Positions 1-7,615 of a DNA stretch of 64,000 nt are shown one piece after another. The notes beneath the pieces are model-generated. The model was given only the letters and a program-made list of their open reading frames with translations, was not told the origin of the DNA and made no database searches. The position numbers and the translations under genes are program-made. The number at the start of each line of letters is the position of its first letter. Position 1 is the first letter of the stretch. Source of the DNA: Streptomyces xanthii (GTDB lineage: Bacteria; Actinomycetota; Actinomycetes; Streptomycetales; Streptomycetaceae); assembly GCF_014621695.1 (NCBI RefSeq), contig NZ_CP061281.1, positions 1,116,001 through 1,180,000 of the forward strand, written 5' to 3'.

Positions 1-4
1 GCGA

Positions 5-40
5 GCTCTCCCCCTCCGGTCCGGGGTGCCGCGTATTATC
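5..40 (-). promoter_or_regulatory. possible promoter and ribosome binding site of a gene beyond the left edge
   Basis: Read on the minus strand, 35-40 gives GATAAT, a good -10 element, and 5-16 gives a purine run containing GGAGG directly before the window edge. This suggests that a leftward gene starts just outside the window. No convincing -35 was found. The rest of 1-218 holds no open frame I believe in. Confidence 0.3.
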
Positions 41-218
41 GCCCCACTTGCCGCGAATCGGCACCGGTACAGCTTACGTTGTACAACGCGACGTGCCACG
101 ACGGGGCATTCCGCGCATCACAACAACACACCGATCGTGGCCAAGATTCCTCCGGGGCAGGGAAGTTGACCCGGCCTTGACCTTGATCGCCACATAGTTG
201 GCAACTGCAGACATATCG

Positions 219-251
219 CAGGCCCCACCGGGTGAACACCGGTGGGGCCTG
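219..251. terminator. strong hairpin terminator after the polymer/ABC operon
   Basis: A perfect inverted repeat, with arm CAGGCCCCACCGG and its complement flanking a 7-nt loop. It lies about 37 bp past the stop codon of the last gene of the minus-strand operon. There is no T tract, as is usual in Streptomyces. It probably ends transcription of the operon. Confidence 0.7.
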
Positions 252-287
252 TGATGACGCGTGCGACGGCGACAGGGTTGAGAAGCT

Positions 288-1073
288 TCACTTACCGGTG
301 AACTTCTCGTACTCCTTGAGCACCTCGTCCGTCGGTCCGTCCATCCGCAGCTCGCCGCGCTCCAGCCACAGGACGCGGTCGCAGGTGTCGCGGATCGACT
401 TGTTGTTGTGGCTCACCAGGAAGACGGTGCCGGCCTCCTTGCGCAGCTCGCGGATGCGGGCCTCGGAGCGCTTCTGGAACTTGCGGTCGCCCGTGGCCAG
501 CGCCTCGTCGATCATGAGGACGTCGTGGTCCTTGGCCGCCGCGATGGAGAAGCGCAGGCGCGCCGCCATGCCGGACGAGTAGGTCCGCATCGGCAGGGTG
601 ATGAAGTCGCCCTTCTCGTTGATGCCCGAGAAGTCGACGATCTCCTGGTAGCGCGCCTTGATCTGCTCGCGGGACATGCCCATCGCGAGACCGCCGAGGA
701 TCACGTTCCGCTCGCCCGTGAGGTCGTTCATCAAGGCCGCGTTCACGCCGAGCAGCGAAGGCTGGCCGTCGGTGTAGACCTTGCCCTTCTCGGCCGGCAG
801 GAGACCCGCGATGGCGCGCAGCAGGGTCGACTTGCCCGAGCCGTTCGAGCCGATCAGGCCGATCGCCTCGCCGCGGTAGGCGGTGAAGGAGACGCCGCGC
901 ACGGCGTGCACCTTGCGCACGCCCCGCTCCTCGCCCCGCTTCAGGATGCGGCTGAGCGCCGCGGTGGCGCTGCCCTTGCCGGTCTTCGCGCCGTTGACGC
1001 GGTAGACGATGTGCAGCTCGTCCGCGATCACCGTGGGGACGCGGGCGTCCTGCGTCTTGTCGAGATCAGCCAC
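288..1073 (-). CDS. ABC transporter ATP-binding protein, teichoic-acid/polysaccharide export type (TagH-like)
   Basis: ATPase subunit of a polysaccharide exporter. With the GTG start chosen here (261 residues), the Walker A GSNGSGKST lies at 75-83, the ABC signature SSGM at 166-169, Walker B LMIDE at 186-190 and the H-loop His at 222. The N-terminal ~60 residues before the core are typical of the TagH/RfbE subfamily, and no long C-terminal carbohydrate-binding domain is present. The GTG at 1071-1073 overlaps the permease stop (GTGGCTGA), which argues for coupled translation and for this start over a longer frame reaching 1121. With the permease upstream it would form an exporter that flips an undecaprenyl- or lipid-linked polymer across the membrane. 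It is the last gene of the operon and is followed by a terminator. Confidence 0.9.
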   Translation of the reverse strand: MADLDKTQDARVPTVIADELHIVYRVNGAKTGKGSATAALSRILKRGEERGVRKVHAVRGVSFTAYRGEAIGLIGSNGSGKSTLLRAIAGLLPAEKGKVYTDGQPSLLGVNAALMNDLTGERNVILGGLAMGMSREQIKARYQEIVDFSGINEKGDFITLPMRTYSSGMAARLRFSIAAAKDHDVLMIDEALATGDRKFQKRSEARIRELRKEAGTVFLVSHNNKSIRDTCDRVLWLERGELRMDGPTDEVLKEYEKFTGK

Positions 1074-2010
1074 GGCCGTACCGCTCCTCTGCCTTCCAGA
1101 AGTAGACGAAGCCCACGACACCGAAGAGGACCGCCCAGCCGGCCGCGAACGCCCACACGTGCGGGGGCAGGTACGCGGACCCGTAGCCGTCCGCCCGCAT
1201 GAACGCGTAGCGGATCAGGTCCATGTAGATGGAGGCCGGGTTCCACTGCAGGACGTCGCCGACCCAGGACGGGACGCCCTTCTTGCCTTCGAGCATCGCC
1301 GGGATGCTGAACATGACGCCGGACGCGTACATCCACGTACGCATCACGAACGGCATCAGCTGCGCCAGGTCCGGCGTCTTGGCGCCCGCCCGCGCGAAGA
1401 TCAGCGCGAGGCCGGTGTTGAACACGAACTGGAGGGCCAGCGCGGGCACCACCAGGAGCCATGACAGGCCCGGGAGGATCCCGAAGCCCAGCATGATCAG
1501 CACCAGCACGATCATCGAGAACAACAGCTGCTGGAGCTGCTGGAGCGCGAACGAGATCGGCAGCGAGGCCCGCGGGAAGTGCAGCGCCCGCACGAGGCCC
1601 AGGTTGCCGGAGATCGCCCGCACGCCCGCCATCACCGAGCTCTGCGTGAACGTGAAGACGAAGACGCCGGTGACCAGGAAGGGCACGTAGATGTCGTGCG
1701 GGATGCCCTTACGGGCACCGAGCAGCAGTCCGAAGATGAAGAAGTAGACCGCGGCGTTCAGCAGCGGGGTCGCCACCTGCCAGACCTGGCCGAGCTTGGC
1801 CTGGCTGTACTGGGCGGTCAGCTTCGCCTGCGAGAAGGCGAGGATGAAGTGCCGCCGGCCCCACAGCTGCCGTACGTACTCGTTCAGACCGGGGCGGGCC
1901 CCGCTCACGGACAAGCCGTACTTGGCGGCGAGCTCGGCAGGGGAGAGCCCGTCGTCGGGCGACGGGGCCGCGCTCACCGCGACACCGCCGTCATGCGTTG
2001 TCTCACTCAC
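1066..2010 (-). CDS. ABC transporter permease, teichoic-acid/polysaccharide export type (TagG-like)
   Basis: Membrane subunit of an ABC-2 type exporter (314 residues). A cytoplasmic N-terminus of ~65 residues, with a motif typical of Tag/Wzm permeases around QLWGRRHFI, is followed by about six hydrophobic segments and a short charged tail. It partners the overlapping downstream ATPase. The 94-bp gap to the glycosyltransferase upstream (2011-2104) is the only sizeable gap in the operon and could hold an internal promoter. The role in polymer export is inferred from the family and the pairing, and the substrate is unknown. Confidence 0.88.
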   Translation of the reverse strand: MSETTHDGGVAVSAAPSPDDGLSPAELAAKYGLSVSGARPGLNEYVRQLWGRRHFILAFSQAKLTAQYSQAKLGQVWQVATPLLNAAVYFFIFGLLLGARKGIPHDIYVPFLVTGVFVFTFTQSSVMAGVRAISGNLGLVRALHFPRASLPISFALQQLQQLLFSMIVLVLIMLGFGILPGLSWLLVVPALALQFVFNTGLALIFARAGAKTPDLAQLMPFVMRTWMYASGVMFSIPAMLEGKKGVPSWVGDVLQWNPASIYMDLIRYAFMRADGYGSAYLPPHVWAFAAGWAVLFGVVGFVYFWKAEERYGRG

Positions 2011-2104
2011 AAGGGGAAACTTTCGTCTTCAAAAGCGCAGCCTGGTGGGGCATGGGCGGGAGCCAGGGACCGGGTTCGGCCCGATGCTCTCAGACTCGAG
2101 CTTG

Positions 2105-2998
2105 TCAGATGACAGGAGGTCGTCCCAGTCGGGTCAGGCGCCACACCGTACGCCACTTCATGGGGCGCCGGGGGCCGCAGGGCGACGTCCAGCCCTCCTT
2201 GAAGCCGCCGAGCCAGGCCTTCAGCGCGGGACCGGAGGGACGCCGGGCCAGCGTGAGCAGCAGCCACACCCCGAGGTAAACGGGGACCAGGGGCGCGGGC
2301 AGGTTGCGGCGGGCGAGCCAGACCCGGTTGCGGGCCACCATGCGGTGGTAGACCGCGTGCCGGGACGGGGCCGTGGTCGGGTGGTGCAGCACCATGTCGG
2401 CGCGGTAGTCGATCAGCCACCCCGCGTCGAGGGCACGCCAGGCGAGGTCGGTCTCCTCGTGGGCGTAGAAGAACTCGTCCGGCAGTCCGCCGACCTCGGC
2501 GACGACTCGGGTCCGCAGGGCGTTGGCCCCGCCGAGGAAGGTCGTCACGCGCGAGGAGCGCATCGGGTCGGCGGCCCGCAGCCGCGGCACGTGCCGGCGC
2601 TGAGTCTCGCCGGTCTCCGGGTCCGCGATGCGGAAACTGATGATGCCGAGCTCGGGGTCGGCGGCGAACGCCTCCCGGCACAGCTGGGCGGTGTCGGTCA
2701 GCGGCAGCAGGCCGTCGTCGTCGAGGAACAGCAGCACGTCGACGTCGGAGCCGGACGGGCCGAAGGCCTCGATGCCGACGTTGCGGCCGCCGGGGATGCC
2801 CAGGTTCTCGGGCAGCTCGACGGTCCGTACGCCCTCGGGGACGTCCGGGACCGGGGAGCCGTTGCCGACGACGACGACCTGGACCGGGTCGCCCTCCTGC
2901 TTGGCGACCGAGTCGAGCAGCGCGCGCAGCTCGGCCGGGCGGTTGCCCATGGTGATGACGACCGCGCCGACCTTGAGCGACGCCGGGGCGGCGCTCAC
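2105..2998 (-). CDS. family 2 glycosyltransferase
   Basis: GT-A fold glycosyltransferase of about 297 residues. It opens with the fold's first strand (VGAVVITMGNRP), continues with VVVVGNGS and ENLGIPGGRNVGI, and has the metal-binding DDD at residues 93-95. These are hallmarks of the rhamnosyl/galactosyl-transferase-like GT2 branch. The GTG start at 2998 overlaps the stop of the CDP-alcohol transferase by 4 bp (GTGA), so the two are translationally coupled. It probably adds a sugar to the polymer or lipid made by the neighbouring enzymes. Donor and acceptor cannot be read from sequence. Confidence 0.88.
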   Translation of the reverse strand: MSAAPASLKVGAVVITMGNRPAELRALLDSVAKQEGDPVQVVVVGNGSPVPDVPEGVRTVELPENLGIPGGRNVGIEAFGPSGSDVDVLLFLDDDGLLPLTDTAQLCREAFAADPELGIISFRIADPETGETQRRHVPRLRAADPMRSSRVTTFLGGANALRTRVVAEVGGLPDEFFYAHEETDLAWRALDAGWLIDYRADMVLHHPTTAPSRHAVYHRMVARNRVWLARRNLPAPLVPVYLGVWLLLTLARRPSGPALKAWLGGFKEGWTSPCGPRRPMKWRTVWRLTRLGRPPVI

Positions 2999-3774
2999 TT
3001 GAGCCTGCTGGAGGCGAGGATGGACACGAGGTGCAGCAGCGTCTGCAGCAGGGCGATGCCCGCGAGGACGGCCACGCCGAGGCGCGTGAAGAACAGGTCG
3101 CCCCGGATCTGGTCCACGACCGCGAGGACCAGGATGAGCAGCGACGCCTCGATGCCGAGGATCAGCCGGTGGAACTTCAGCGCGGCGGCGGCCCTGCGGG
3201 CCAGCGCCATGCCGGAGGAGCGCATCTCGGAGGCGGACTCCTTGACCTGCTCCTTGCCGCTCGCCGCACGGGCGAGGCCGACGAGGTCCGTCTCGGCCTT
3301 GATCATGATGGCGCCGAGCGCGGCGAGCGTGCCGAGGAAGGCCCACAGCCAGTCGATCCGGCCGCTCCCCCACAGGTCGGCGGCGCGCAGTCCGAAACCG
3401 ACCAGGACGGCCGCGTCGGTCAGGTACGCGCCGACCCTGTCCATCCAGACCCCGGCCAGCGAGTACTGCTTGCGCCAGCGGGCGATCTCGCCGTCGACGC
3501 AGTCCAGCAGCAGGTACAGCTGGACCGCGACGACGCCGAGCACGGCGCCCCAGACGCCCGGGACGAGCAGCGCCGGGGCGGCGAGGACACCGCACACCGT
3601 CATCAGGTAGGTCAGCTGGTTGGGCGTGACCTTGGTGTTCACCAGGTGGCGGTCCACACGCAGCGAGATCTCGCGCATGTAGAGCCGGCCCATCCAGTGC
3701 TCACCGCTGCGCCGGTCCTTCACCCCGGCCGGGTGAACGACCGGGCGCAGTTCAGCTACCGATGGTTTTTGCAT
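2995..3774 (-). CDS. CDP-alcohol phosphatidyltransferase family protein with an altered active site
   Basis: Integral membrane protein of 259 residues. The CDP-alcohol motif runs from Asp91, with Asp94-Gly95, Ala98-Arg99, Gly108 and Asp112 all in place. The final Asp of the motif, thought to be the general base, is Ala116 here. Enzymes of the family move a phospho-alcohol from a CDP-activated donor to an alcohol acceptor. Start: the ATG at 3774 gives MQKPSVAEL; longer upstream reading is out of family. It overlaps the upstream dehydrogenase by 23 bp and the glycosyltransferase by 4 bp. Because the base is missing it may use another residue, work on a different acceptor, or have lost catalysis. 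It is one of two family members in this operon. Confidence 0.85.
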   Translation of the reverse strand: MQKPSVAELRPVVHPAGVKDRRSGEHWMGRLYMREISLRVDRHLVNTKVTPNQLTYLMTVCGVLAAPALLVPGVWGAVLGVVAVQLYLLLDCVDGEIARWRKQYSLAGVWMDRVGAYLTDAAVLVGFGLRAADLWGSGRIDWLWAFLGTLAALGAIMIKAETDLVGLARAASGKEQVKESASEMRSSGMALARRAAAALKFHRLILGIEASLLILVLAVVDQIRGDLFFTRLGVAVLAGIALLQTLLHLVSILASSRLK

Positions 3775-4819
3775 AGTCGGCGTAGGCGTCCCTGATCTGG
3801 TCGGTGGACAGGTCGAGGTGTTCGAGGATCGTGTAGCGGCCCGGCCGGGTCTGCGGAGCGAACTCCACGACCTTGACGAACTCGTCCACGGTGAAGCCGA
3901 TCTCCTCCGGCAGCACGGGCAGGCCGTGGCGGCGCAGCACCTCGGCCATGTACGCGGACTCCTCGCGGGCACCGCGCAGGTGCATCGCGAAGGCCGCGCC
4001 GAGGCCGCACTGCTCGCCGTGGCTGGCGGCGCGCTTGGGGTAGAGGAGGTCGAAGGCGTGGTTGATCTCGTGGCAGGCGCCGGACGCCGGCCGCGAGTCG
4101 CCCGAGATCGACATGGCGATACCGGTCAGGACCAGACCCTCGGCGAGCACCTGCAGGAAGCCGTCGTCACCGACGCCACCGGGGTGGCGCAGGACGGCCT
4201 CACCGGCCTGGCGGGCCATGGCGGCCGCGAGGCCGTCTATGTCCTCGCCGCGCTCCCGGGCGGCCAGCTCCCAGTCCGCGACCGCGGAGATGTTGGACAG
4301 GGCGTCGCCGATGCCGGAGCGCACGAAGCGGACCGGGGCCTCACGGATGATGTCGAGGTCGATCACGACGGCGATCGGGTTGGGCACGCCGTAGCTGCCG
4401 CGGCCCGCATCGTTGTCGAGGGTCGCGACGGGCGAGCACAGGCCGTCGTGCGACAGGTTCGTCGCGACGGCGACCAGCGGCAGACCGACCCGGGCCGCGG
4501 CGAACTTGCCGCAGTCGATGATCTTGCCGCCGCCGAGTCCGACGATCGCGTCGTAGCGGCCGGCCTTCTTCACGTCGTCGGCGAGCTGGATGGCGTCGTC
4601 GAGCGTGCCGCCGTCGACCTCGAACCAGTCGGCGTTGGGCAGCGACGGGGCCAGCCGGGTGCGCAGGGCGGCGCCCGAGCCACCGCTGATCGCGATGGCC
4701 AGGCGCCCCGTGGACGACGAGATCCTCTGGTCGGCGAGGACACCGGCGAGGTCGTTGAGCGCCCCCGGCCGGATGTCGACGACGACCGGCGAGGGAATGA
4801 GCCTCGTCAGTACTGGCAC
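3752..4819 (-). CDS. iron-containing alcohol dehydrogenase family protein, glycerol-1-phosphate dehydrogenase-like
   Basis: NAD(P)-dependent dehydrogenase of 355 residues. The glycine-rich nucleotide motif GLGGGKIID lies at about 94-102. Asp172 (GDALSN), His250 (ACHEINH) and His267 (SHGEQ) sit where glycerol-1-phosphate dehydrogenases (AraM/EgsA) bind their metal. The expected reaction is reduction of dihydroxyacetone phosphate or a similar keto-phosphate to a phospho-polyol. Beside a cytidylyltransferase-like protein and CDP-alcohol transferases, this fits making a polyol phosphate head group for an envelope polymer. GTG start at 4819, overlapping the upstream gene by 13 bp. The family is firm, the exact substrate is not. 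Confidence 0.85.
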   Translation of the reverse strand: MPVLTRLIPSPVVVDIRPGALNDLAGVLADQRISSSTGRLAIAISGGSGAALRTRLAPSLPNADWFEVDGGTLDDAIQLADDVKKAGRYDAIVGLGGGKIIDCGKFAAARVGLPLVAVATNLSHDGLCSPVATLDNDAGRGSYGVPNPIAVVIDLDIIREAPVRFVRSGIGDALSNISAVADWELAARERGEDIDGLAAAMARQAGEAVLRHPGGVGDDGFLQVLAEGLVLTGIAMSISGDSRPASGACHEINHAFDLLYPKRAASHGEQCGLGAAFAMHLRGAREESAYMAEVLRRHGLPVLPEEIGFTVDEFVKVVEFAPQTRPGRYTILEHLDLSTDQIRDAYADYAKTIGS

Positions 4820-5559
4820 GCGATCTCCCGGGCCTTGGCGAGGTCCTCGTGGTTGTCGATCTCGACCCACGGGACGTCGCCGATCGGAGCGACGTCGACC
4901 TTGAAGCCGCGGTTCACGAGCTCCTGGTAGCCGTCCTCGTAGTACAGCTGCGGGTCACGCTCGTACGTGGCCTTCAGGGCGTCGGCGAGCTCGTCGGCCG
5001 CCTCGCCCTCGATGAGGGTGACGCCGATGTACTCGCCCGTGGCCTCGGCCGGCTCCATCAGCTTCGTGATCTTCTGGACGCCCTTGGCGGGGTTCACGAC
5101 GACCTTCATCTCCTCGTCGCCCAGGTTCTTGACCGTGTCGAGCGCGAGGATGATCTTCTTGCCGTCGCCGCGGGCGGCGAGCAGGGTCTTCTCGACGGAG
5201 ACCGGGTGCACGGTGTCGCCGTTGGCGAGGATCACCGAGTGCTTGATGGCGTCACGGCCGCACCACAGGGAGTAGGCGTTGTTCCACTTCTCGGCGACGT
5301 CGTTCTCGATGAGCGTCAGCTTCAGGCCGTACTTCGCCTCCAGCGCCGCCTGGCGCTCGTAGACGACCTCCTTGCGGTAGCCGACGATGATGCCGACCTC
5401 CGTCAGGCCGATCTCGGCGAAGTTCTTGAGCGTGAGGTCGAGGACGGAGAGCTCGTTCTCGGTCCCCTCGCCCACGACGGGCACCAGCGCCTTGGGGAGC
5501 GTCTCGGTGTAGGGGCGGAGCCGGCTGCCGGCGCCGGCGGCCAGGACGAGGCCGATCAT
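4807..5559 (-). CDS. NTP-transferase (phosphocholine/phospho-polyol cytidylyltransferase-like)
   Basis: Nucleotidyltransferase of 250 residues. The pyrophosphorylase signature LAAGAGSRLRPYTE starts at residue 6 and is followed by PKALVPV. DTVHPVS, preceded by LANG, supplies the metal/substrate Asp. It is closest to the LicC-like group annotated as phosphocholine cytidylyltransferase, which makes CDP-alcohols from CTP. In this operon it most likely activates the phospho-polyol made by the dehydrogenase for use by one or both CDP-alcohol transferases. ATG start; the first codons overlap the stop of the upstream DUF5941 gene by 4 bp. Confidence 0.87.
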   Translation of the reverse strand: MIGLVLAAGAGSRLRPYTETLPKALVPVVGEGTENELSVLDLTLKNFAEIGLTEVGIIVGYRKEVVYERQAALEAKYGLKLTLIENDVAEKWNNAYSLWCGRDAIKHSVILANGDTVHPVSVEKTLLAARGDGKKIILALDTVKNLGDEEMKVVVNPAKGVQKITKLMEPAEATGEYIGVTLIEGEAADELADALKATYERDPQLYYEDGYQELVNRGFKVDVAPIGDVPWVEIDNHEDLAKAREIACQY

Positions 5560-7322
5560 GCGGGTTCTCCTTCATCGTGAACGGCGGGTGCCCCGCGGCG
5601 GGCGGAGGCGACCCAGAAGCGGATGCTCTCGGCGAGCACCACGAGTGCCACGAACACGGCGCAGGCCGTGAGCGCGACGGTGAAATCTGTGGCGGTGAGC
5701 AGCGCGGCCAGCACGGCGACCACCAGGGTCCGGCCTTCGTGCCCGCCGATCGTTCGGACCAGCCACCGGGGCGGCGCGCCGGTGCCGCCGCGGATGCGGT
5801 ACACCGTGTCGTAGTGATGGTAGGCGACCGCCGCCACCAGTCCGAAAGCCGCGGGCAAGGCCCCGTTCACGTCCGCGCGGGCCGCGAGGACCAGGATCGT
5901 GAGGTACTCGGAGGCCCGGAAAATCGGGGGGACGAGCCAGTCGAGGGCGCCCTTGAGGGGGCGGGCGACGGCGAGTCCGGACGTGACGCAGTACACGGCC
6001 GCGGCGACCGCCGGCCAGGCGCTGCCGAAGTCCGTGAGGGCGCTCACCGTGACGACCGCCACGCCGCCGAGCGCGGCGACGACGGGCGCGGCCGCGCTCC
6101 GGCCGATCCGGGCGACGGTCTCGGCGAGGGGGCCGGAGTCGGCGAGGTCGGCGAGGGCCTCGGCGGCCCGGTCCGTGCGGCGGGCCCGGCGGGTCAGCGA
6201 GCGCAGGACGCGGCCCGCGGTGGTGTAGCAGGCGGCGAGGGCGCAGCCGACCAGGAGCACGTAGAAGGTGATGCGCGGGGTGGTGAGCGCGGTGAAGAGG
6301 GCGATGAGGGCCCAGCGCTCGCCGATCGGCAGCACGATCATGCGGCGCACCCAGACCGTCCAGCCGACGCTGTCGAGCTTGTCGGAGAGGGCGGCGGTGG
6401 GGCTGGTGTTGGCGGTGGCGTCGTGGTTCGCCTCGTTGAAGGAGAAGTCGACGACGTGCCGGCAGGTCTGCAGGACCATGGCGCCGAGCGCGAGGGCCCA
6501 CACGTCGTCGCCGGACGCGTTGGCCGCGCCGAGCGCGAGGCCCGCGTAGTAGGCGTACTCCTTGGCGCGGTCGAACGTGGCGTCGAGCCAGGCGCCCAGC
6601 GTCGAGTACTGCAGGGAGTAGCGGGCGAGCTGCCCGTCGGTGCAGTCCAGGACGAAGGAGAAGAGGAGCAGGACGCCCGCGGCGACGAAGCCGGGCCGGG
6701 TGCCCGTGGCCGCGCAGCCCGCCGCGATCAGCGCGGTGAGCAGCGACGCGGTGGTGACCTGGTTCGGGGTCAGGCCGCGGCGGGCGCACCAGCGCGCGAT
6801 GTAACGGGAGTACGGGCTGATGCAGTACGTGGTGAAGAAGCCGTCCCGGGCCTTGACCGCGGTGCGCAGCCGGATCGCCTCGTCGTCGACGGCGTCGACG
6901 GCCCGGCGGACCTCGCCCCGGGCCTGCGGGTCGGCGGGCACGGCGGCGACGAGCTCACCGAGCTCGGGCCGGTGCACATCGGTGCCGTCGGCCTCGATGC
7001 CGTGCGCGAGGGCGTCGGGCGTGATGCCCGTCTCCTTCGCGGCCCGTTCGAGCGCCGGGCGGGCCGCGGCCTGCGCGGTGACGGCGCCGGGGATGGCGGA
7101 GGCGGAGAAGCGCGGGTCGGTGAGGCCGAGGCGCAGGGCGTGGACATGGCCCACGAAGCCCGCGTCGACGACCGCGACGCGCTGGTCGCCCGGGACGCCG
7201 GCGAGCGCCGCTGCGGCGTCCGCGGGGTCCGGGGCGAGCCGTACGTCGAAGCCGAGGGCCCGCAGATCGCCCTCCAGGGACGAGCCGGGCACCGGCTGAC
7301 CGGTGACGATGGCGGTCGACAG
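5556..7322 (-). CDS. DUF5941 protein: N-terminal uncharacterised domain fused to a CDP-alcohol phosphatidyltransferase and membrane region
   Basis: First gene of the operon, 588 residues with the start used here. Residues ~1-165 form a soluble domain. A complete CDP-alcohol motif follows (Asp226, Asp229-Gly230, Ala233-Arg234, Gly243, Asp247, Asp251), then many hydrophobic segments to the C-terminus, ending in a DUF5941-type membrane region. I chose the CTG at 7320-7322: it has GAGGAG nine bases upstream and gives a start STAIVTGQPVPGSS that reads on from the conserved N-terminus. The next usable codon, GTG at 7292, has no SD sequence, and an in-frame stop lies just above the CTG. It is probably a membrane phospho-alcohol transferase acting first in the pathway. 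The function of the N-terminal domain is unknown. Confidence 0.82.
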   Translation of the reverse strand: MSTAIVTGQPVPGSSLEGDLRALGFDVRLAPDPADAAAALAGVPGDQRVAVVDAGFVGHVHALRLGLTDPRFSASAIPGAVTAQAAARPALERAAKETGITPDALAHGIEADGTDVHRPELGELVAAVPADPQARGEVRRAVDAVDDEAIRLRTAVKARDGFFTTYCISPYSRYIARWCARRGLTPNQVTTASLLTALIAAGCAATGTRPGFVAAGVLLLFSFVLDCTDGQLARYSLQYSTLGAWLDATFDRAKEYAYYAGLALGAANASGDDVWALALGAMVLQTCRHVVDFSFNEANHDATANTSPTAALSDKLDSVGWTVWVRRMIVLPIGERWALIALFTALTTPRITFYVLLVGCALAACYTTAGRVLRSLTRRARRTDRAAEALADLADSGPLAETVARIGRSAAAPVVAALGGVAVVTVSALTDFGSAWPAVAAAVYCVTSGLAVARPLKGALDWLVPPIFRASEYLTILVLAARADVNGALPAAFGLVAAVAYHHYDTVYRIRGGTGAPPRWLVRTIGGHEGRTLVVAVLAALLTATDFTVALTACAVFVALVVLAESIRFWVASARRGAPAVHDEGEPA

Positions 7323-7456
7323 ACGAACTCACTCCTCGGTGCCGGCGCACGGGCGCACCGGTCTCGCGCACGATCAGGGGGGCGCCCTGGACCCCTGCAC
7401 AGCAGGGTCGGCCGGGCGGCATGTCGGCAGAGGCTATCGGATGACGGGAAGCGGAC

Positions 7457-7478
7457 GTTCACCGCCCGTTTACGGCCC
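7457..7478 (+). promoter_or_regulatory. PHO-box-like direct repeat between galE and the polymer operon
   Basis: Two adjacent 11-nt units, GTTCACCGCCC and GTTTACGGCCC, match the layout of Streptomyces PhoP direct-repeat sites (GTTCACC plus four loose bases). They sit about midway in the 293-bp divergent spacer 7323-7615. PhoP is known to control cell-wall polymer genes in this genus, so the site fits its neighbours. No other strong signal was seen in the spacer apart from the two SD sequences. Confidence 0.4.
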
Positions 7479-7615
7479 GACAAGCCTCTGTCCCCTGCGG
7501 TCCGCGCGGGCACCGCCGTCGCACGACGGGCCCCGGGCCGCGCGGTCATCATTGTCGATCAAGGCCCCGGGCCACAAACTCCCGCCGGTCCGCGACCGGC
7601 TTAGGGTGGTGCGTC

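Noticed and set aside
36..239. Minus-strand 67-codon frame at the left edge
   Set aside because: Runs through the terminator hairpin, has no ribosome site, and codon use is not coding-like.
1074..1121. Longer start of the TagH-like ATPase
   Set aside because: Extension lies inside the permease coding sequence; the GTG at 1073 gives the typical 8-bp overlap and a family-like N-terminus.
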